Below, piece after piece: positions 21,510 to 35,091 of a DNA stretch of 64,000 bases (within the stretch, counting starts at the first letter, position 1; each line of letters starts with the position of its first letter). The position numbers and the translations under genes were made by a program. A model generated the notes under the pieces. It did not search any database, was not told the origin of the DNA, and worked only from the letters and a program-made list of their open reading frames with translations. The stretch comes from Magicicada septendecula (lineage: Eukaryota; Arthropoda; Insecta; Hemiptera; Cicadidae), in assembly GCA_034769895.1 (NCBI GenBank), contig CM068368.1:688835877-688899876 (forward strand). The letters are read 5' to 3'.

Positions 21510-21674
21510 TTTTGTTTTATATTATTTTTACATATATAAATATGCCCGGTTTTGCTTTCACAGTCTACAATTTAAAACCTCGCCCCACTCCCAAATAACC
21601 CGTTCTGCAGCTTAATTATGTCTGGCGAATATACGTTATAAACCCTATACTCGAGTCCCTGTTCGGGCGCCATT

Positions 21675-22794
21675 TGTAACTACTCACTTAATTCCTATTA
21701 ATAATTAATTCTTACCTTAGGGTTTTTCCCAGAGTCGTACAGACGAAACTGCTGCAGAAAGGATTATTCGAGATACAAGGGGTAAAGATCAAATACACAG
21801 TTTGTGCTAAAACAAATTGCCTCTGGTTTATTATGCAAAATAACTACTTCGTCTCTCTTTCATGACATTTAAAATTCTTATTTCTTTTCGTTAGATTAAA
21901 TACTCGTTGAATGAGTAACAATTTGTAAAAATCAAACAAAGTAACAAAATGAATATTTCTTAATGAACTAGCTTATGACAACTATGGTATACCACAACTA
22001 TTTATTTTTAGCAATGAACCAATACGTGATGTAGCCACACACTCACACACATTCGTTCTTTGACTTTGTCGTTCTATTTAAACCCCACTTTGAGATCTCT
22101 GAGGTACATTTAAGATTTACAATTTATTTATGTTGAATTATACTCTGGAGAAAAAGGTAAAATGATATTGGTTAAAACTCAGTTAATACTTAACGTCTGA
22201 AGAACTCCGCTGTTTTGCACTTCTGCTGTGAATGCACTGGTTTTTTTTTTCTTTGGTTAACACACCATAAATTAGTTTTGACACTGTTTACCCGCGGGTA
22301 CTGTTATTGATTATTTCGTATTAGGTTGATGCGCCACTATTATTTTAATCCACTTTAGAATGACATTTCTTTTTATTTTGTCGGCCGACATAAATTTTCG
22401 AACACTTAGCTCGTTTAGGTTGACCGCGCGGCCATGAGTTGCAACTGGAACTCGGCCGCACGTTTTACTGTTTGTACAACTTTTAACACTGTTAATGCGT
22501 TGAAAGATAGGCCTACTCTTAATTACGGCCTATCTTGCACCCGAGGCCACCGTTTGAATTTAAATCACCAACTTTACTGTCTGATGCTGCTTACTACTGT
22601 TCACTCTCTGATGACAAACTGCATACTGTGATTCACAAAAAGCCTGCTGCTGGGCCGGTTACGCAATATGTCTGGGCAATTGTTTAGGCTAACTGTATGT
22701 AGGTTGTACTGGGGCTCCTCACAGGTGAAAGTTAACAATTTATTAATTACTGAATTAAAATTAAAACTGGATCACACACTTCTGTACCGTTACA
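21675..22794 (-). repeat. LTR 6
   Basis: 1120 bp with private substitutions in U3 (gatgcgccact, agaatgacatt). The leader to its left is the first in the array with the tttaa variant. Confidence 0.92.
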
Positions 22795-23859
22795 ATACCC
22801 CCCCAATAAGGGGTTGAAGGCCGAAGCGTTTAAACTCTTATTGCCTAAACCCTAAGAGGATCAGTGAGGATATGGCGCCGCAACCCCCCTGAGCACTCTA
22901 CTAAAATCATGGGTTCTTACCCCCTAGTCCGGCGACTGTGGCACATTCAATTAAAAAATCAACATACGGCCTTCCATCACTCCATATCCCACAACTGATT
23001 TGTTTCCTCTTAGCCGTACTGGTTCATTGACAAAGCACTGGCTCATTTTTTATTATAAAATATCTCTTAACCCTAGAAAATAGTATTAACAAAACAATAT
23101 AGGATATATACAATACAGGAGTACATATAAGTTCCAGTCAAAATGACGCATTAATTATACAGAATTGCATTTACACAGAATTTCCTTCAGTTTTCAATTT
23201 TAAATGAATATTTTAATCATTATGTTTTTTTATCAATTATTTATTTTACCATTACAATCAAAATTCAGATCAAACTAGATTTAAAGTCATATTAAAAATT
23301 ATCTTTTCAATTTATTTAATTACCTTTCATTAAATTTAACTCATATTGTTTTAATTAACAATTTCAAAATAATTACATTTTTCAAAATGATCCGACATAA
23401 AATATTACCTACATTATTCAAAAATTTTACATTCCTTTCTTCACATATGGAATTTCTTTTTATTTCATAATAGGATTTTCCTACTGGCAATGATTCAGCA
23501 GACTACAACACTTTTGTTATTGTCAACTCAGCTTCAACACCTCTGGCTGTAAACATTAGTCAAAACATACAACACACCTGTTTACATAAACGGTCGTCTG
23601 CCAGACTGGTGTTATAAACACTCCTTCAGTCTAAACATTCTGCTTACCTCACCTCTAACACCTGTACTGCACTTTTCAATTTTTTATAAATCTTTTAGTT
23701 AACAATTGTAATAATATAATAATTTTTATACAATTAATTTCACTATAATATATTTACAAATCTTTATCATTATTATTTCAGTTTTATCACACTTCAATGT
23801 CCAAGGTTGCGAGGTCTGAACCGTAAAACAAAATATTTACAATTGTTCCTTTATGAAGT

Positions 23860-24258
23860 TCAGCCTCCATCGTCAAAAATTAGTCTGGTCTTTATGTAAC
23901 ACTTTTCAATTTTATTGATACGCCACATATGGTTATTTTTTGTTTTATAACCACAAGAACTTATTTTTTCCATTGTACCAAAACAATAATCTATAGGGTT
24001 ACCCCCCAAAATTATCTTATCATAAATCAAGTTGACATCAGTATTATTTGTAAAGTCTCCGTCAGTGTTTTTTGTTATTACCATTGCATTATTATTACCA
24101 TATTCTGCTACTATAGGTTCATTAACAGGCAAATATTTGTCATCAATATACACATTGTTTGTCACACAAGGTATGTTTTTAATTCTACCAGTTCTCTCAC
24201 TATTTAAACTCTGTATTAACTCTTCATAATCTCTCTTCCCCTTAAATATTTCTACCAT
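23860..24258 (-). CDS. ORF2, unit 6
   Basis: Whole frame of the Thr-23, Lys-27 type. Confidence 0.6.
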   Translation of the reverse strand: MVEIFKGKRDYEELIQSLNSERTGRIKNIPCVTNNVYIDDKYLPVNEPIVAEYGNNNAMVITKNTDGDFTNNTDVNLIYDKIILGGNPIDYCFGTMEKISSCGYKTKNNHMWRINKIEKCYIKTRLIFDDGG

Positions 24259-25116
24259 TCTCTCTCTCTCTCATAATCACTTTCATCACCACAACATTTC
24301 ATAATCTCACTCCATCCAGAGGGCAACACAACATTATTACAACATCTGGCTTTACCAGATACACAAAAATAATTTCTTTGACATTTAAAAGACCTTTTGT
24401 CTTCTACAAAAACTAACGAGGAACCTTTGTCCTCCAACACTACTGGTGAAACCTTTTCTTCACCTATCTCACAAGAAAAATTTGCCCTCTTTTCACCCTC
24501 TACACTTAAACTGTCTTCACACTCTCTCTTATTCTCATCGGCATTTGCTAACAACACTTCATTACTAAACTCTACTTCAACAAAATCTTCCTTATCACTC
24601 TCAACATTAATCTCCTTGTTCTCTACTACCACGTTTTTACACATATCATTATAATTCTGATTTGTTTTACATTCAAAATTTTCGATTACCTTTTGTATTT
24701 GTTTATCAATTTTTTCTGACACTTGTTCTTTAATAGTGTTGAAACATTCATCCATCTCATTTAGACGTTTATTCATACTGATTTCGAACTTAACATTTTG
24801 TGTATTCATTTCACATAAACGCTTATCAAATTTTTCGTCAATATTATTTATATCACCCTTTAACTCATGGAATTTGCTATTAATTGTATTAAATTTAACA
24901 TCAGAATCACTCTTCTGTTCATTGAAAAGCAATTGCATCATTTTTATCATATCATTATCCTCAGATTGTTTATTTTTATTCATTACGGGTGGGGTTACCT
25001 GAATCCCTGAGTCATCTATTTCATCTGACTTACTTAATTCTCTATTTTGAACTGGGATTGGGGTCGAATGGACCTCCAACCATGACCGTTGATTCGGTCA
25101 AACTATTATTTTCCAT
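24252..25116 (-). pseudogene. ORF1, unit 6 (broken copy)
   Basis: Full-length alignment but looks broken. It has Glu-96, the start of the run of Glu units that goes on to unit 15. This is also the shortest unit (3607 bp). Confidence 0.75.
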
Positions 25117-25281
25117 TTTTGTTTTATATTATTTTTACATATATAAATATGCCCGGTTTTGCTTTCACAGTCTACAATTTAAAACCTCGCCCCACTCCCA
25201 AATAACCCGTTCTGCAGCTTAATTATGTCTGGCGAATATACGTTATAAACCCTATACTCGAGTCCCTGTTCGGGCGCCATT

Positions 25282-26401
25282 TGTAACTACTCACTTAATT
25301 CCTATTAATAATTAATTCTTACCTTAGGGTTTTTCCCAGAGTCGTACAGACGAAACTGCTGCAGAAAGGATTATTCGAGATACAAGGGGTAAAGATCAAA
25401 TACACAGTTTGTGCTAAAACAAATTGCCTCTGGTTTATTATGCAAAATAACTACTTCGTCTCTCTTTCATGACATTTAAAATTCTTATTTCTTTTCGTTA
25501 GATTAAATACTCGTTGAATGAGTAACAATTTGTAAAAATCAAACAAAGTAACAAAATGAATATTTCTTAATGAACTAGCTTATGACAACTATGGTATACC
25601 ACAACTATTTATTTTTAGCAATGAACCAATACGTGATGTAGCCACACACTCACACACATTCGTTCTTTGACTTTGTCGTTCTATTTAAACCCCACTTTGA
25701 GATCTCTGAGGTACATTTAAGATTTACAATTTATTTATGTTGAATTATACTCTGGAGAAAAAGGTAAAATGATATTGGTTAAAACTCAGTTAATACTTAA
25801 CGTCTGAAGAACTCCGCTGTTTTGCACTTCTGCTGTGAATGCACTGGTTTTTTTTTTCTTTGGTTAACACACCATAAATTAGTTTTGACACTGTTTACCC
25901 GCGGGTACTGTTATTGATTATTTCGTATTAGGTTGATGTATCACTATTATTTTAATCCACTTTAGAATAACATTTCTTTTTATTTTGTCGGCCGACATAA
26001 ATTTTCGAACACTTAGCTCGTTTAGGTTGACCGCGCGGCCATGAGTTGCAACTGGAACTCGGCCGCACGTTTTACTGTTTGTACAACTTTTAACACTGTT
26101 AATGCGTTGAAAGATAGGCCTACTCTTAATTACGGCCTATCTTGCACCCGAGGCCACCGTTTGAATTTAAATCACCAACTTTACTGTCTGATGCTGCTTA
26201 CTACTGTTCACTCTCTGATGACAAACTGCATACTGTGATTCACAAAAAGCCTGCTGCTGGGCCGGTTACGCAATATGTCTGGGCAATTGTTTAGGCTAAC
26301 TGTATGTAGGTTGTACTGGGGCTCCTCACAGGTGAAAGTTAACAATTTATTAATTACTGAATTAAAATTAAAACTGGATCACACACTTCTGTACCGTTAC
26401 A
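25282..26401 (-). repeat. LTR 7
   Basis: 1120 bp. The ggatatacacaat variant to its right is shared with unit 5, two units away, and not with unit 6 between them. Confidence 0.92.
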
Positions 26402-27467
26402 ATACCCCCCCAATAAGAGGTTGAAGGCCGAAGCGTTTAAACTCTTATTGCCTAAACCCTAAGAGGATCAGTGAGGATATGGCGCCGCAACCCCCCTGAG
26501 CACTCTACTAAAATCATGGGTTCTTACCCCCTAGTCCGGCGACTGTGGCACATTCAATTAAAAAATCAACATACGGCCTTCCATCACTCCATATCCCACA
26601 ACTGATTTGTTTCCTCTTAGCCGTACTGGTTCATTGACAAAGCACTGGCTCATTTTTTATTATAAAATATCTCTTAACCCTAGAAAATAGTATTAACAAA
26701 ACAATATAGGATATACACAATACAGGAGTACATATAAGTTCCAGTCAAAATGACGCATTAATTATACAGAATTGCATTTACACAGAATTTCCTTCAGTTT
26801 TCAATTTTAAATGAATATTTTAATCATTATGTTTTTTTATCAATTATTTATTTTACCATTACAATCAAAATTCAGATCAAACTAGATTTAAAGTCATATT
26901 AAAAATTATCTTTTCAATTTATTTAATTACCTTTCATTAAATTTAACTCATATTGTTTTAATTAACAATTTCAAAATTAATTACATTTTTCAAAATGATC
27001 CGACATAAAATATTACCTACATTATTCAAAAATTTTACATTCCTTTCTTCACATATGGAATTTCTTTTTATTTCATAATAGGATTTTCCTACTGGCAATG
27101 ATTCAGCAGACTACAACACTTTTGTTATTGTCAACTCAGCTTCAACACCTCTGGCTGTAAACATTAGTCAAAACATACAACACACCTGTTTACATAAACG
27201 GTCGTCTGCCAGACTGGTGTTATAAACACTCCTTCAGTCTAAACATTCTGCTTACCTCACCTCTAACACCTGTACTGCACTTTTCAATTTTTTATAAATC
27301 TTTTAGTTAACAATTGTAATAATATAATAATTTTTATACAATTAATTTCACTATAATATATTTACAAATCTTTATCATTATTATTTCAGTTTTATCACAC
27401 TTCAATGTCCAAGGTTGCGAGGTCTGAACCGTAAAACAAAATATTTACAATTGTTCCTTTATGAAGT

Positions 27468-27866
27468 TCAGCCTCCATCGTCAAAAATTAGTCTGGTCTT
27501 TATGTAACACTTTTCAATTTTATTGATACGCCACATATGGTTATTTTTTGTTTTATAACCACAAGAACTTATTTTTTCCATTGTACCAAAACAATAATCT
27601 ATAGGGTTACCCCCCAAAATTATCTTATCATAAATCAAGTTGACATCAGTATTATTTGTAAAGTCTCCGTCAGTGTTTTTTGTTATTACCATTGCATTAT
27701 TATTACCATATTCTGCTACTATAGGTTCATTAACAGGCAAATATTAGTCATCAATATACACATTGTTTGTCACACAAGGTATGTTTTTAATTCTACCAGT
27801 TCTCTCACTATTTAAACTCTGTATTAACTCTTCATAATCTCTCTTCCCCTTAAATATTTCTACCAT
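27468..27866 (-). pseudogene. ORF2, unit 7 (broken copy)
   Basis: The only ORF2 copy in the window that looks broken. It is otherwise of the Thr-23, Lys-27 type. Confidence 0.75.
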
Positions 27867-28729
27867 TCTCTCTCTCTCTCATAATCACTTTCATCACCAC
27901 AACATTTCATAATCTCACTCCATCCAGAGGGCAACACAACATTATTACAACATCTGGCTTTACCAGATACACAAAAATAATTTCTTTGACATTTAAAAGA
28001 CCTTTTGTCTTCTACAAAAACTAACGAGGAACCTTTGTCCTCCAACACTACTGGTGAAACCTTTTCTTCACCTATCTCACAAGAAAAATTTGCCCTCTTT
28101 TCACCCTCTACACTTAAACTGTCTTCACACTCTCTCTCATTCTCATCGGCATTTGCTAACAACACTTCATTACTAAACTCTACTTCAACAAAATCTTCCT
28201 TATCACTCTCAACATTAATCTCCTTGTTCTCTACTACCACGTTTTTACACATATCATTATAATTCTGATTTGTTTTACATTCAAAATTTTCGATTACCTT
28301 TTGTATTTGTTTATCAATTTTTTCTGACACTTGTTCTTTAATAGTGTTGAAACATTCATCCATCTCATTTAGACGTTTATTCATACTGATTTCGAACTTA
28401 ACATTTTGTGTATTCATTTCACATAAACGCTTATCAAATTTTTCGTCAATATTATTTATATCACCCTTTAACTCATGGAATTTGCTATTAATTGTATTAA
28501 ATTTAACATCAGAATCACTCTTCTGTTCATTGAAAAGCAATTGCATCATTTTTATCATATCATTATCCTCAGATTGTTTATTTTTATTCATTACGGGTGG
28601 GGTTACCTGAATCCCTGAGTCATCTATTTCATCTGACTTACTTGATTCTCTATTTTGAACTGGGATTGGGGTCGAATGGACCTCCAACCCACTCATGACC
28701 GTTGATTCGGTCAAACTATTATTTTCCAT
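27860..28729 (-). CDS. ORF1, unit 7
   Basis: Whole frame, Glu-96; same protein sequence as units 8 and 9. Confidence 0.65.
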   Translation of the reverse strand: MENNSLTESTVMSGLEVHSTPIPVQNRESSKSDEIDDSGIQVTPPVMNKNKQSEDNDMIKMMQLLFNEQKSDSDVKFNTINSKFHELKGDINNIDEKFDKRLCEMNTQNVKFEISMNKRLNEMDECFNTIKEQVSEKIDKQIQKVIENFECKTNQNYNDMCKNVVVENKEINVESDKEDFVEVEFSNEVLLANADENERECEDSLSVEGEKRANFSCEIGEEKVSPVVLEDKGSSLVFVEDKRSFKCQRNYFCVSGKARCCNNVVLPSGWSEIMKCCGDESDYEREREW

Positions 28730-28894
28730 TTTTGTTTTATATTATTTTTACATATATAAATATGCCCGGTTTTGCTTTCACAGTCTACAATTTAAAACCT
28801 CGCCCCACTCCCAAATAACCCGTTCTGCAGCTTAATTATGTCTGGCGAATATACGTTATAAACCCTATACTCGAGTCCCTGTTCGGGCGCCATT

Positions 28895-30014
28895 TGTAAC
28901 TACTCACTTAATTCCTATTAATAATTAATTCTTACCTTAGGGTTTTTCCCAGAGTCGTACAGACGAAACTGCTGCAGAAAGGATTATTCGAGATACAAGG
29001 GGTAAAGATCAAATACACAGTTTGTGCTAAAACAAATTGCCTCTGGTTTATTATGCAAAATAACTACTTCGTCTCTCTTTCATGACATTTAAAATTCTTA
29101 TTTCTTTTCGTTAGATTAAATACTCGTTGAATGAGTAACAATTTGTAAAAATCAAACAAAGTAACAAAATGAATATTTCTTAATGAACTAGCTTATGACA
29201 ACTATGGTATACCACAACTATTTATTTTTAGCAATGAACCAATACGTGATGTAGCCACACACTCACACACATTCGTTCTTTGACTTTGTCGTTCTATTTA
29301 AACCCCACTTTGAGATCTCTGAGGTACATTTAAGATTTACAATTTATTTATGTTGAATTATACTCTGGAGAAAAAGGTAAAATGATATTGGTTAAAACTC
29401 AGTTAATACTTAACGTCTGAAGAACTCCGCTGTTTTGCACTTCTGCTGTGAATGCACTGGTTTTTTTTTTCTTTGGTTAACACACCATAAATTAGTTTTG
29501 ACACTGTTTACCCGCGGGTACTGTTATTGATTATTTCGTATTAGGTTGATGTATCACTATTATTTTAATCCACTTTAGAATAACATTTCTTTTTATTTTG
29601 TCGGCCGACATAAATTTTCGAACACTTAGCTCGTTTAGGTTGACCGCGCGGCCATGAGTTGCAACTGGAACTCGGCCGCACGTTTTACTGTTTGTACAAC
29701 TTTTAACACTGTTAATGCGTTGAAAGATAGGCCTACTCTTAATTACGGCCTATCTTGCACCCGAGGCCACCGTTTGAATTTAAATCACCAACTTTACTGT
29801 CTGATGCTGCTTACTACTGTTCACTCTCTGATGACAAACTGCATACTGTGATTCACAAAAAGCCTGCTGCTGGGCCGGTTACGCAATATGTCTGGGCAAT
29901 TGTTTAGGCTAACTGTATGTAGGTTGTACTGGGGCTCCTCACAGGTGAAAGTTAACAATTTATTAATTACTGAATTAAAATTAAAACTGGATCACACACT
30001 TCTGTACCGTTACA
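28895..30014 (-). repeat. LTR 8
   Basis: 1120 bp. The internal region on its right carries a few private substitutions, including one Tyr-to-Cys replacement in the small ORF. Confidence 0.92.
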
Positions 30015-31079
30015 ATACCCCCCCAATAAGAGGTTGAAGGCCGAAGCGTTTAAACTCTTATTGCCTAAACCCTAAGAGGATCAGTGAGGATATGGCGCCG
30101 CAACCCCCCTGAGCACTCTACTAAAATCATGGGTTCTTACCCCCTAGTCCGGCGACTGTGGCACATTCAATTAAAAAATCAACATACGGCCTTCCATCAC
30201 TCCACATCCCACAACTGATTTGTTTCCTCTTAGCCGTACTGGTTCATTGACAAAGCACTGGCTCATTTTTTATTATAAAATATCTCTTAACCCTAGAAAA
30301 TAGTATTAACAAAACAATATAGGATATATACAATACAGGAGTACATATAAGTTCCAGTCAAAATGACGCATTAATTATACAGAATTGCATTTACACAGAA
30401 TTTCCTTCAGTTTTCAATTTTAAATGAATATTTTAATCATTATGTTTTTTTATCAATTATTTATTTTACCATTACAATCAAAATTCAGATCAAACTAGAT
30501 TTAAAGTCATATTAAAAATATCTTTTCAATTTATTTAATTACCTTTCATTAAATTTAACTCATATTGTTTTAATTAACAATTTCAAAATTAATTACATTT
30601 TTCAAAATGATCCGACATAAAATATTACCTACATTATTCAAAAATTATACATTCCTTTCTTCACATATGGAATTTCTTTTTATTTCATAATAGGATTTTC
30701 CTACTGGCAATGATTCAGCAGACTACAACACTTTTGTTATTGTCAACTCAGCTTCAACACCTCTGGCTGTAAACATTAGTCAAAACATACAACACACCTG
30801 TTTACATAAACGGTCGTCTGCCAGACTGGTGTTATAAACACTCCTTCAGTCTAAACATTCTGCTTACCTCACCTCTAACACCTGTACTGCACTTTTCAAT
30901 TTTTTATAAATCTTTTAGTTAACAATTGTAATAATATAATAATTTTTATACAATTAATTTCACTATAATATATTTACAAATCTTTATCATTATTATTTCA
31001 GTTTTATCACACTTCAATGTCCAAGGTTGCGAGGTCTGAACCGTAAAACAAAATATTTACAATTGTTCCTTTATGAAGT

Positions 31080-31478
31080 TCAGCCTCCATCGTCAAAAAT
31101 TAGTCTGGTCTTTATGTAACACTTTTCAATTTTATTGATACGCCACATATGGTTATTTTTTGTTTTATAACCACAAGAACTTATTTTTTCCATTGTACCA
31201 AAACAATAATCTATAGGGTTACCCCCCAAAATTATCTTACCATAAATCAAGTTGACATCAGTATTATTTGTAAAGTCTCCGTCAGTGGTTTTTGTTATTA
31301 CCATTGCATTATTATTACCATATTCTGCTACTATAGGTTCATTAACAGGCAAATATTTGTCATCAATATACACATTGTTTGTCACACAAGGTATGTTTTT
31401 AATTCTACCAGTTCTCTCACTATTTAAACTCTGTATTAACTCTTCATAATCTCTCTTCCCCTTAAATATTTCTACCAT
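31080..31478 (-). CDS. ORF2, unit 8
   Basis: Whole frame with two private replacements (KTTDG for KNTDG and IYGK for IYDK). Confidence 0.6.
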   Translation of the reverse strand: MVEIFKGKRDYEELIQSLNSERTGRIKNIPCVTNNVYIDDKYLPVNEPIVAEYGNNNAMVITKTTDGDFTNNTDVNLIYGKIILGGNPIDYCFGTMEKISSCGYKTKNNHMWRINKIEKCYIKTRLIFDDGG

Positions 31479-32341
31479 TCTCTCTCTCTCTCATAATCAC
31501 TTTCATCACCACAACATTTCATAATCTCACTCCATCCAGAGGGCAACACAACATTATTACAACATCTGGCTTTACCAGATACACAAAAATAATTTCTTTG
31601 ACATTTAAAAGACCTTTTGTCTTCTACAAAAACTAACGAGGAACCTTTGTCCTCCAACACTACTGGTGAAACCTTTTCTTCACCTATCTCACAAGAAAAA
31701 TTTGCCCTCTTTTCACCCTCTACACTTAAACTGTCTTCACACTCTCTCTCATTCTCATCGGCATTTGCTAACAACACTTCATTACTAAACTCTACTTCAA
31801 CAAAATCTTCCTTATCACTCTCAACATTAATCTCCTTGTTCTCTACTACCACGTTTTTACACATATCATTATAATTCTGATTTGTTTTACATTCAAAATT
31901 TTCGATTACCTTTTGTATTTGTTTATCAATTTTTTCTGACACTTGTTCTTTAATAGTGTTGAAACATTCATCCATCTCATTTAGACGTTTATTCATACTG
32001 ATTTCGAACTTAACATTTTGTGTATTCATTTCACATAAACGCTTATCAAATTTTTCGTCAATATTATTTATATCACCCTTTAACTCATGGAATTTGCTAT
32101 TAATTGTATTAAATTTAACATCAGAATCACTCTTCTGTTCATTGAAAAGCAATTGCATCATTTTTATCATATCATTATCCTCAGATTGTTTATTTTTATT
32201 CATTACGGGTGGGGTTACCTGAATCCCTGAGTCATCTATTTCATCTGACTTACTTGATTCTCTATTTTGAACTGGGATTGGGGTCGAATGGACCTCCAAC
32301 CCACTCATGACCGTTGATTCGGTCAAACTATTATTTTCCAT
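31472..32341 (-). CDS. ORF1, unit 8
   Basis: Whole frame, Glu-96. Confidence 0.65.
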   Translation of the reverse strand: MENNSLTESTVMSGLEVHSTPIPVQNRESSKSDEIDDSGIQVTPPVMNKNKQSEDNDMIKMMQLLFNEQKSDSDVKFNTINSKFHELKGDINNIDEKFDKRLCEMNTQNVKFEISMNKRLNEMDECFNTIKEQVSEKIDKQIQKVIENFECKTNQNYNDMCKNVVVENKEINVESDKEDFVEVEFSNEVLLANADENERECEDSLSVEGEKRANFSCEIGEEKVSPVVLEDKGSSLVFVEDKRSFKCQRNYFCVSGKARCCNNVVLPSGWSEIMKCCGDESDYEREREW

Positions 32342-32506
32342 TTTTGTTTTATATTATTTTTACATATATAAATATGCCCGGTTTTGCTTTCACAGTCTAC
32401 AATTTAAAACCTCGCCCCACTCCCAAATAACCCGTTCTGCAGCTTAATTATGTCTGGCGAATATACGTTATAAACCCTATACTCGAGTCCCTGTTCGGGC
32501 GCCATT

Positions 32507-33626
32507 TGTAACTACTCACTTAATTCCTATTAATAATTAATTCTTACCTTAGGGTTTTTCCCAGAGTCGTACAGACGAAACTGCTGCAGAAAGGATTATT
32601 CGAGATACAAGGGGTAAAGATCAAATACACAGTTTGTGCTAAAACAAATTGCCTCTGGTTTATTATGCAAAATAACTACTTCGTCTCTCTTTCATGACAT
32701 TTAAAATTCTTATTTCTTTTCGTTAGATTAAATACTCGTTGAATGAGTAACAATTTGTAAAAATCAAACAAAGTAACAAAATAAATATTTCTTAATGAAC
32801 TAGCTTATGACAACTATGGTATACCACAACTATTTATTTTTAGCAATGAACCAATACGTGATGTAGCCACACACTCACACACATTCGTTCTTTGACTTTG
32901 TCGTTCTATTTAAACCCCACTTTGAGATCTCTGAGGTACATTTAAGATTTACAATTTATTTATGTTGAATTATACTCTGGAGAAAAAGGTAAAATGATAT
33001 TGGTTAAAACTCAGTTAATACTTAACGTCTGAAGAACTCCGCTGTTTTGCACTTCTGCTGTGAATGCACTGGTTTTTTTTTTCTTTGGTTAACACACCAT
33101 AAATTAGTTTTGACACTGTTTACCCGCGGGTACTGTTATTGATTATTTCGTATTAGGTTGATGTATCACTATTATTTTAATCCACTTTAGAATAACATTT
33201 CTTTTTATTTTGTCGGCCGACATAAATTTTCGAACACTTAGCTCGTTTAGGTTGACCGCGCGGCCATGAGTTGCAACTGGAACTCGGCCGCACGTTTTAC
33301 TGTTTGTACAACTTTTAACACTGTTAATGCGTTGAAAGATAGGCCTACTCTTAATTACGGCCTATCTTGCACCCGAGGCCACCGTTTGAATTTAAATCAC
33401 CAACTTTACTGTCTGATGCTGCTTACTACTGTTCACTCTCTGATGACAAACTGCATACTGTGATTCACAAAAAGCCTGCTGCTGGGCCGGTTACGCAATA
33501 TGTCTGGGCAATTGTTTAGGCTAACTGTATGTAGGTTGTACTGGGGCTCCTCACAGGTGAAAGTTAACAATTTATTAATTACTGAATTAAAATTAAAACT
33601 GGATCACACACTTCTGTACCGTTACA
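32507..33626 (-). repeat. LTR 9
   Basis: 1120 bp. The AT-rich internal part to its right (about 34030-34600) has more private substitutions than any other unit, so it has escaped recent copying over that stretch. Confidence 0.92.
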
Positions 33627-34692
33627 ATACCCCCCCAATAAGAGGTTGAAGGCCGAAGCGTTTAAACTCTTATTGCCTAAACCCTAAGAGGATCAGTGAG
33701 GATATGGCGCCGCAACCCCCCTGAGCACTCTACTAAAATCATGGGTTCTTACCCCCTAGTCCGGCGACTGTGGCACATTCAATTAAAAAATCAACATACG
33801 GCCTTCCATCACTCCATATCCCACAACTGATTTGTTTCCTCTTAGCCGTACTGGTTCATTGACAAAGCACTGGCTCATTTTTTATTATAAAATATCTCTT
33901 AACCCTAGAAAATAGTATTAACAAAACAATATAGGATATATACAATACAGGAGTACATATAAGTTCCAGTCAAAATGACGCATTAATTATACAGAATTGC
34001 ATTTACACAGAATTTCCTTCAGTTTTCAATTTTATATGAATATTTTAATCATTATGTTTTTTTATCAATTATTTATTTTACCATTACAATCAAAATTCAG
34101 ATCAAACTAGATTTAAAGTCATATTAAAAATTATCTTTTCAATTTATTTAATTACCTTTCATTAAATTTAACTCATATTGTTTTAATTAACAATTTCAAA
34201 ATTAATTACATTTTTCAAAATGATCCGACATAAAATATTACCTACATTATTCAAAAATTTTACATTCCTTTCCTCACATATGGAATTTCTTTTTATTTCA
34301 TAATAGGATTTTCCTACTGGCAATGATTCAGCAGACTACAACACTTTTGTTATTGTCGACTCAGCTTCAACACCTCTGGCTGTAAACATTAGTCAAAACA
34401 TACAACACACCTGTTTACATAAACGGTCGTCTGCCAGACTGGTGTTATAAACACTCCTTCAGTCTAAACATTCTGCTTACCTCACCTCTAACACCTGTAC
34501 TGCACTTTTCAATTTTTTATAAATCTTTTCGTTACCAATTGTAATAATATAATAATTTTTATACAATTAATTTCACTATAATATATTTATAAATCTTTAT
34601 CATTATTATTTCAGTTTTATCACACTTCAATGTCCAAGGTTGCGAGGTCTGAACCGTAAAACAAAATATTTACAATTGTTCCTTTATGAAGT

Positions 34693-35091
34693 TCAGCCTC
34701 CATCGTCAAAAATTAGTCTGGTCTTTATGTAACACTTTTCAATTTTATTGATACGCCACATATGGTTATTTTTTGTTTTATAACCACAAGAACTTATTTT
34801 TTCCATTGTACCAAAACAATAATCTATAGGGTTACCCCCCAAAATTATCTTATCATAAATCAAGTTGACATCAGTATTATTTGTAAAGTCTCCGTCAGTG
34901 TTTTTTGTTATTACCATTGCATTATTATTACCATATTCTGCTACTATAGGTTCATTAACAGGCAAATATTTGTCATCAATATACACATTGTTTGTCACAC
35001 AAGGTATGTTTATAATTCTACCAGGTCTCTCACTATTTAAACTCTGTATTAACTCTTCATAATCTCTCTTCCCCTTAAATATTTCTACCAT
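34693..35091 (-). CDS. ORF2, unit 9
   Basis: Whole frame; the first of four consecutive copies (units 9-12) with Pro-23 and Ile-27. Confidence 0.6.
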   Translation of the reverse strand: MVEIFKGKRDYEELIQSLNSERPGRIINIPCVTNNVYIDDKYLPVNEPIVAEYGNNNAMVITKNTDGDFTNNTDVNLIYDKIILGGNPIDYCFGTMEKISSCGYKTKNNHMWRINKIEKCYIKTRLIFDDGG

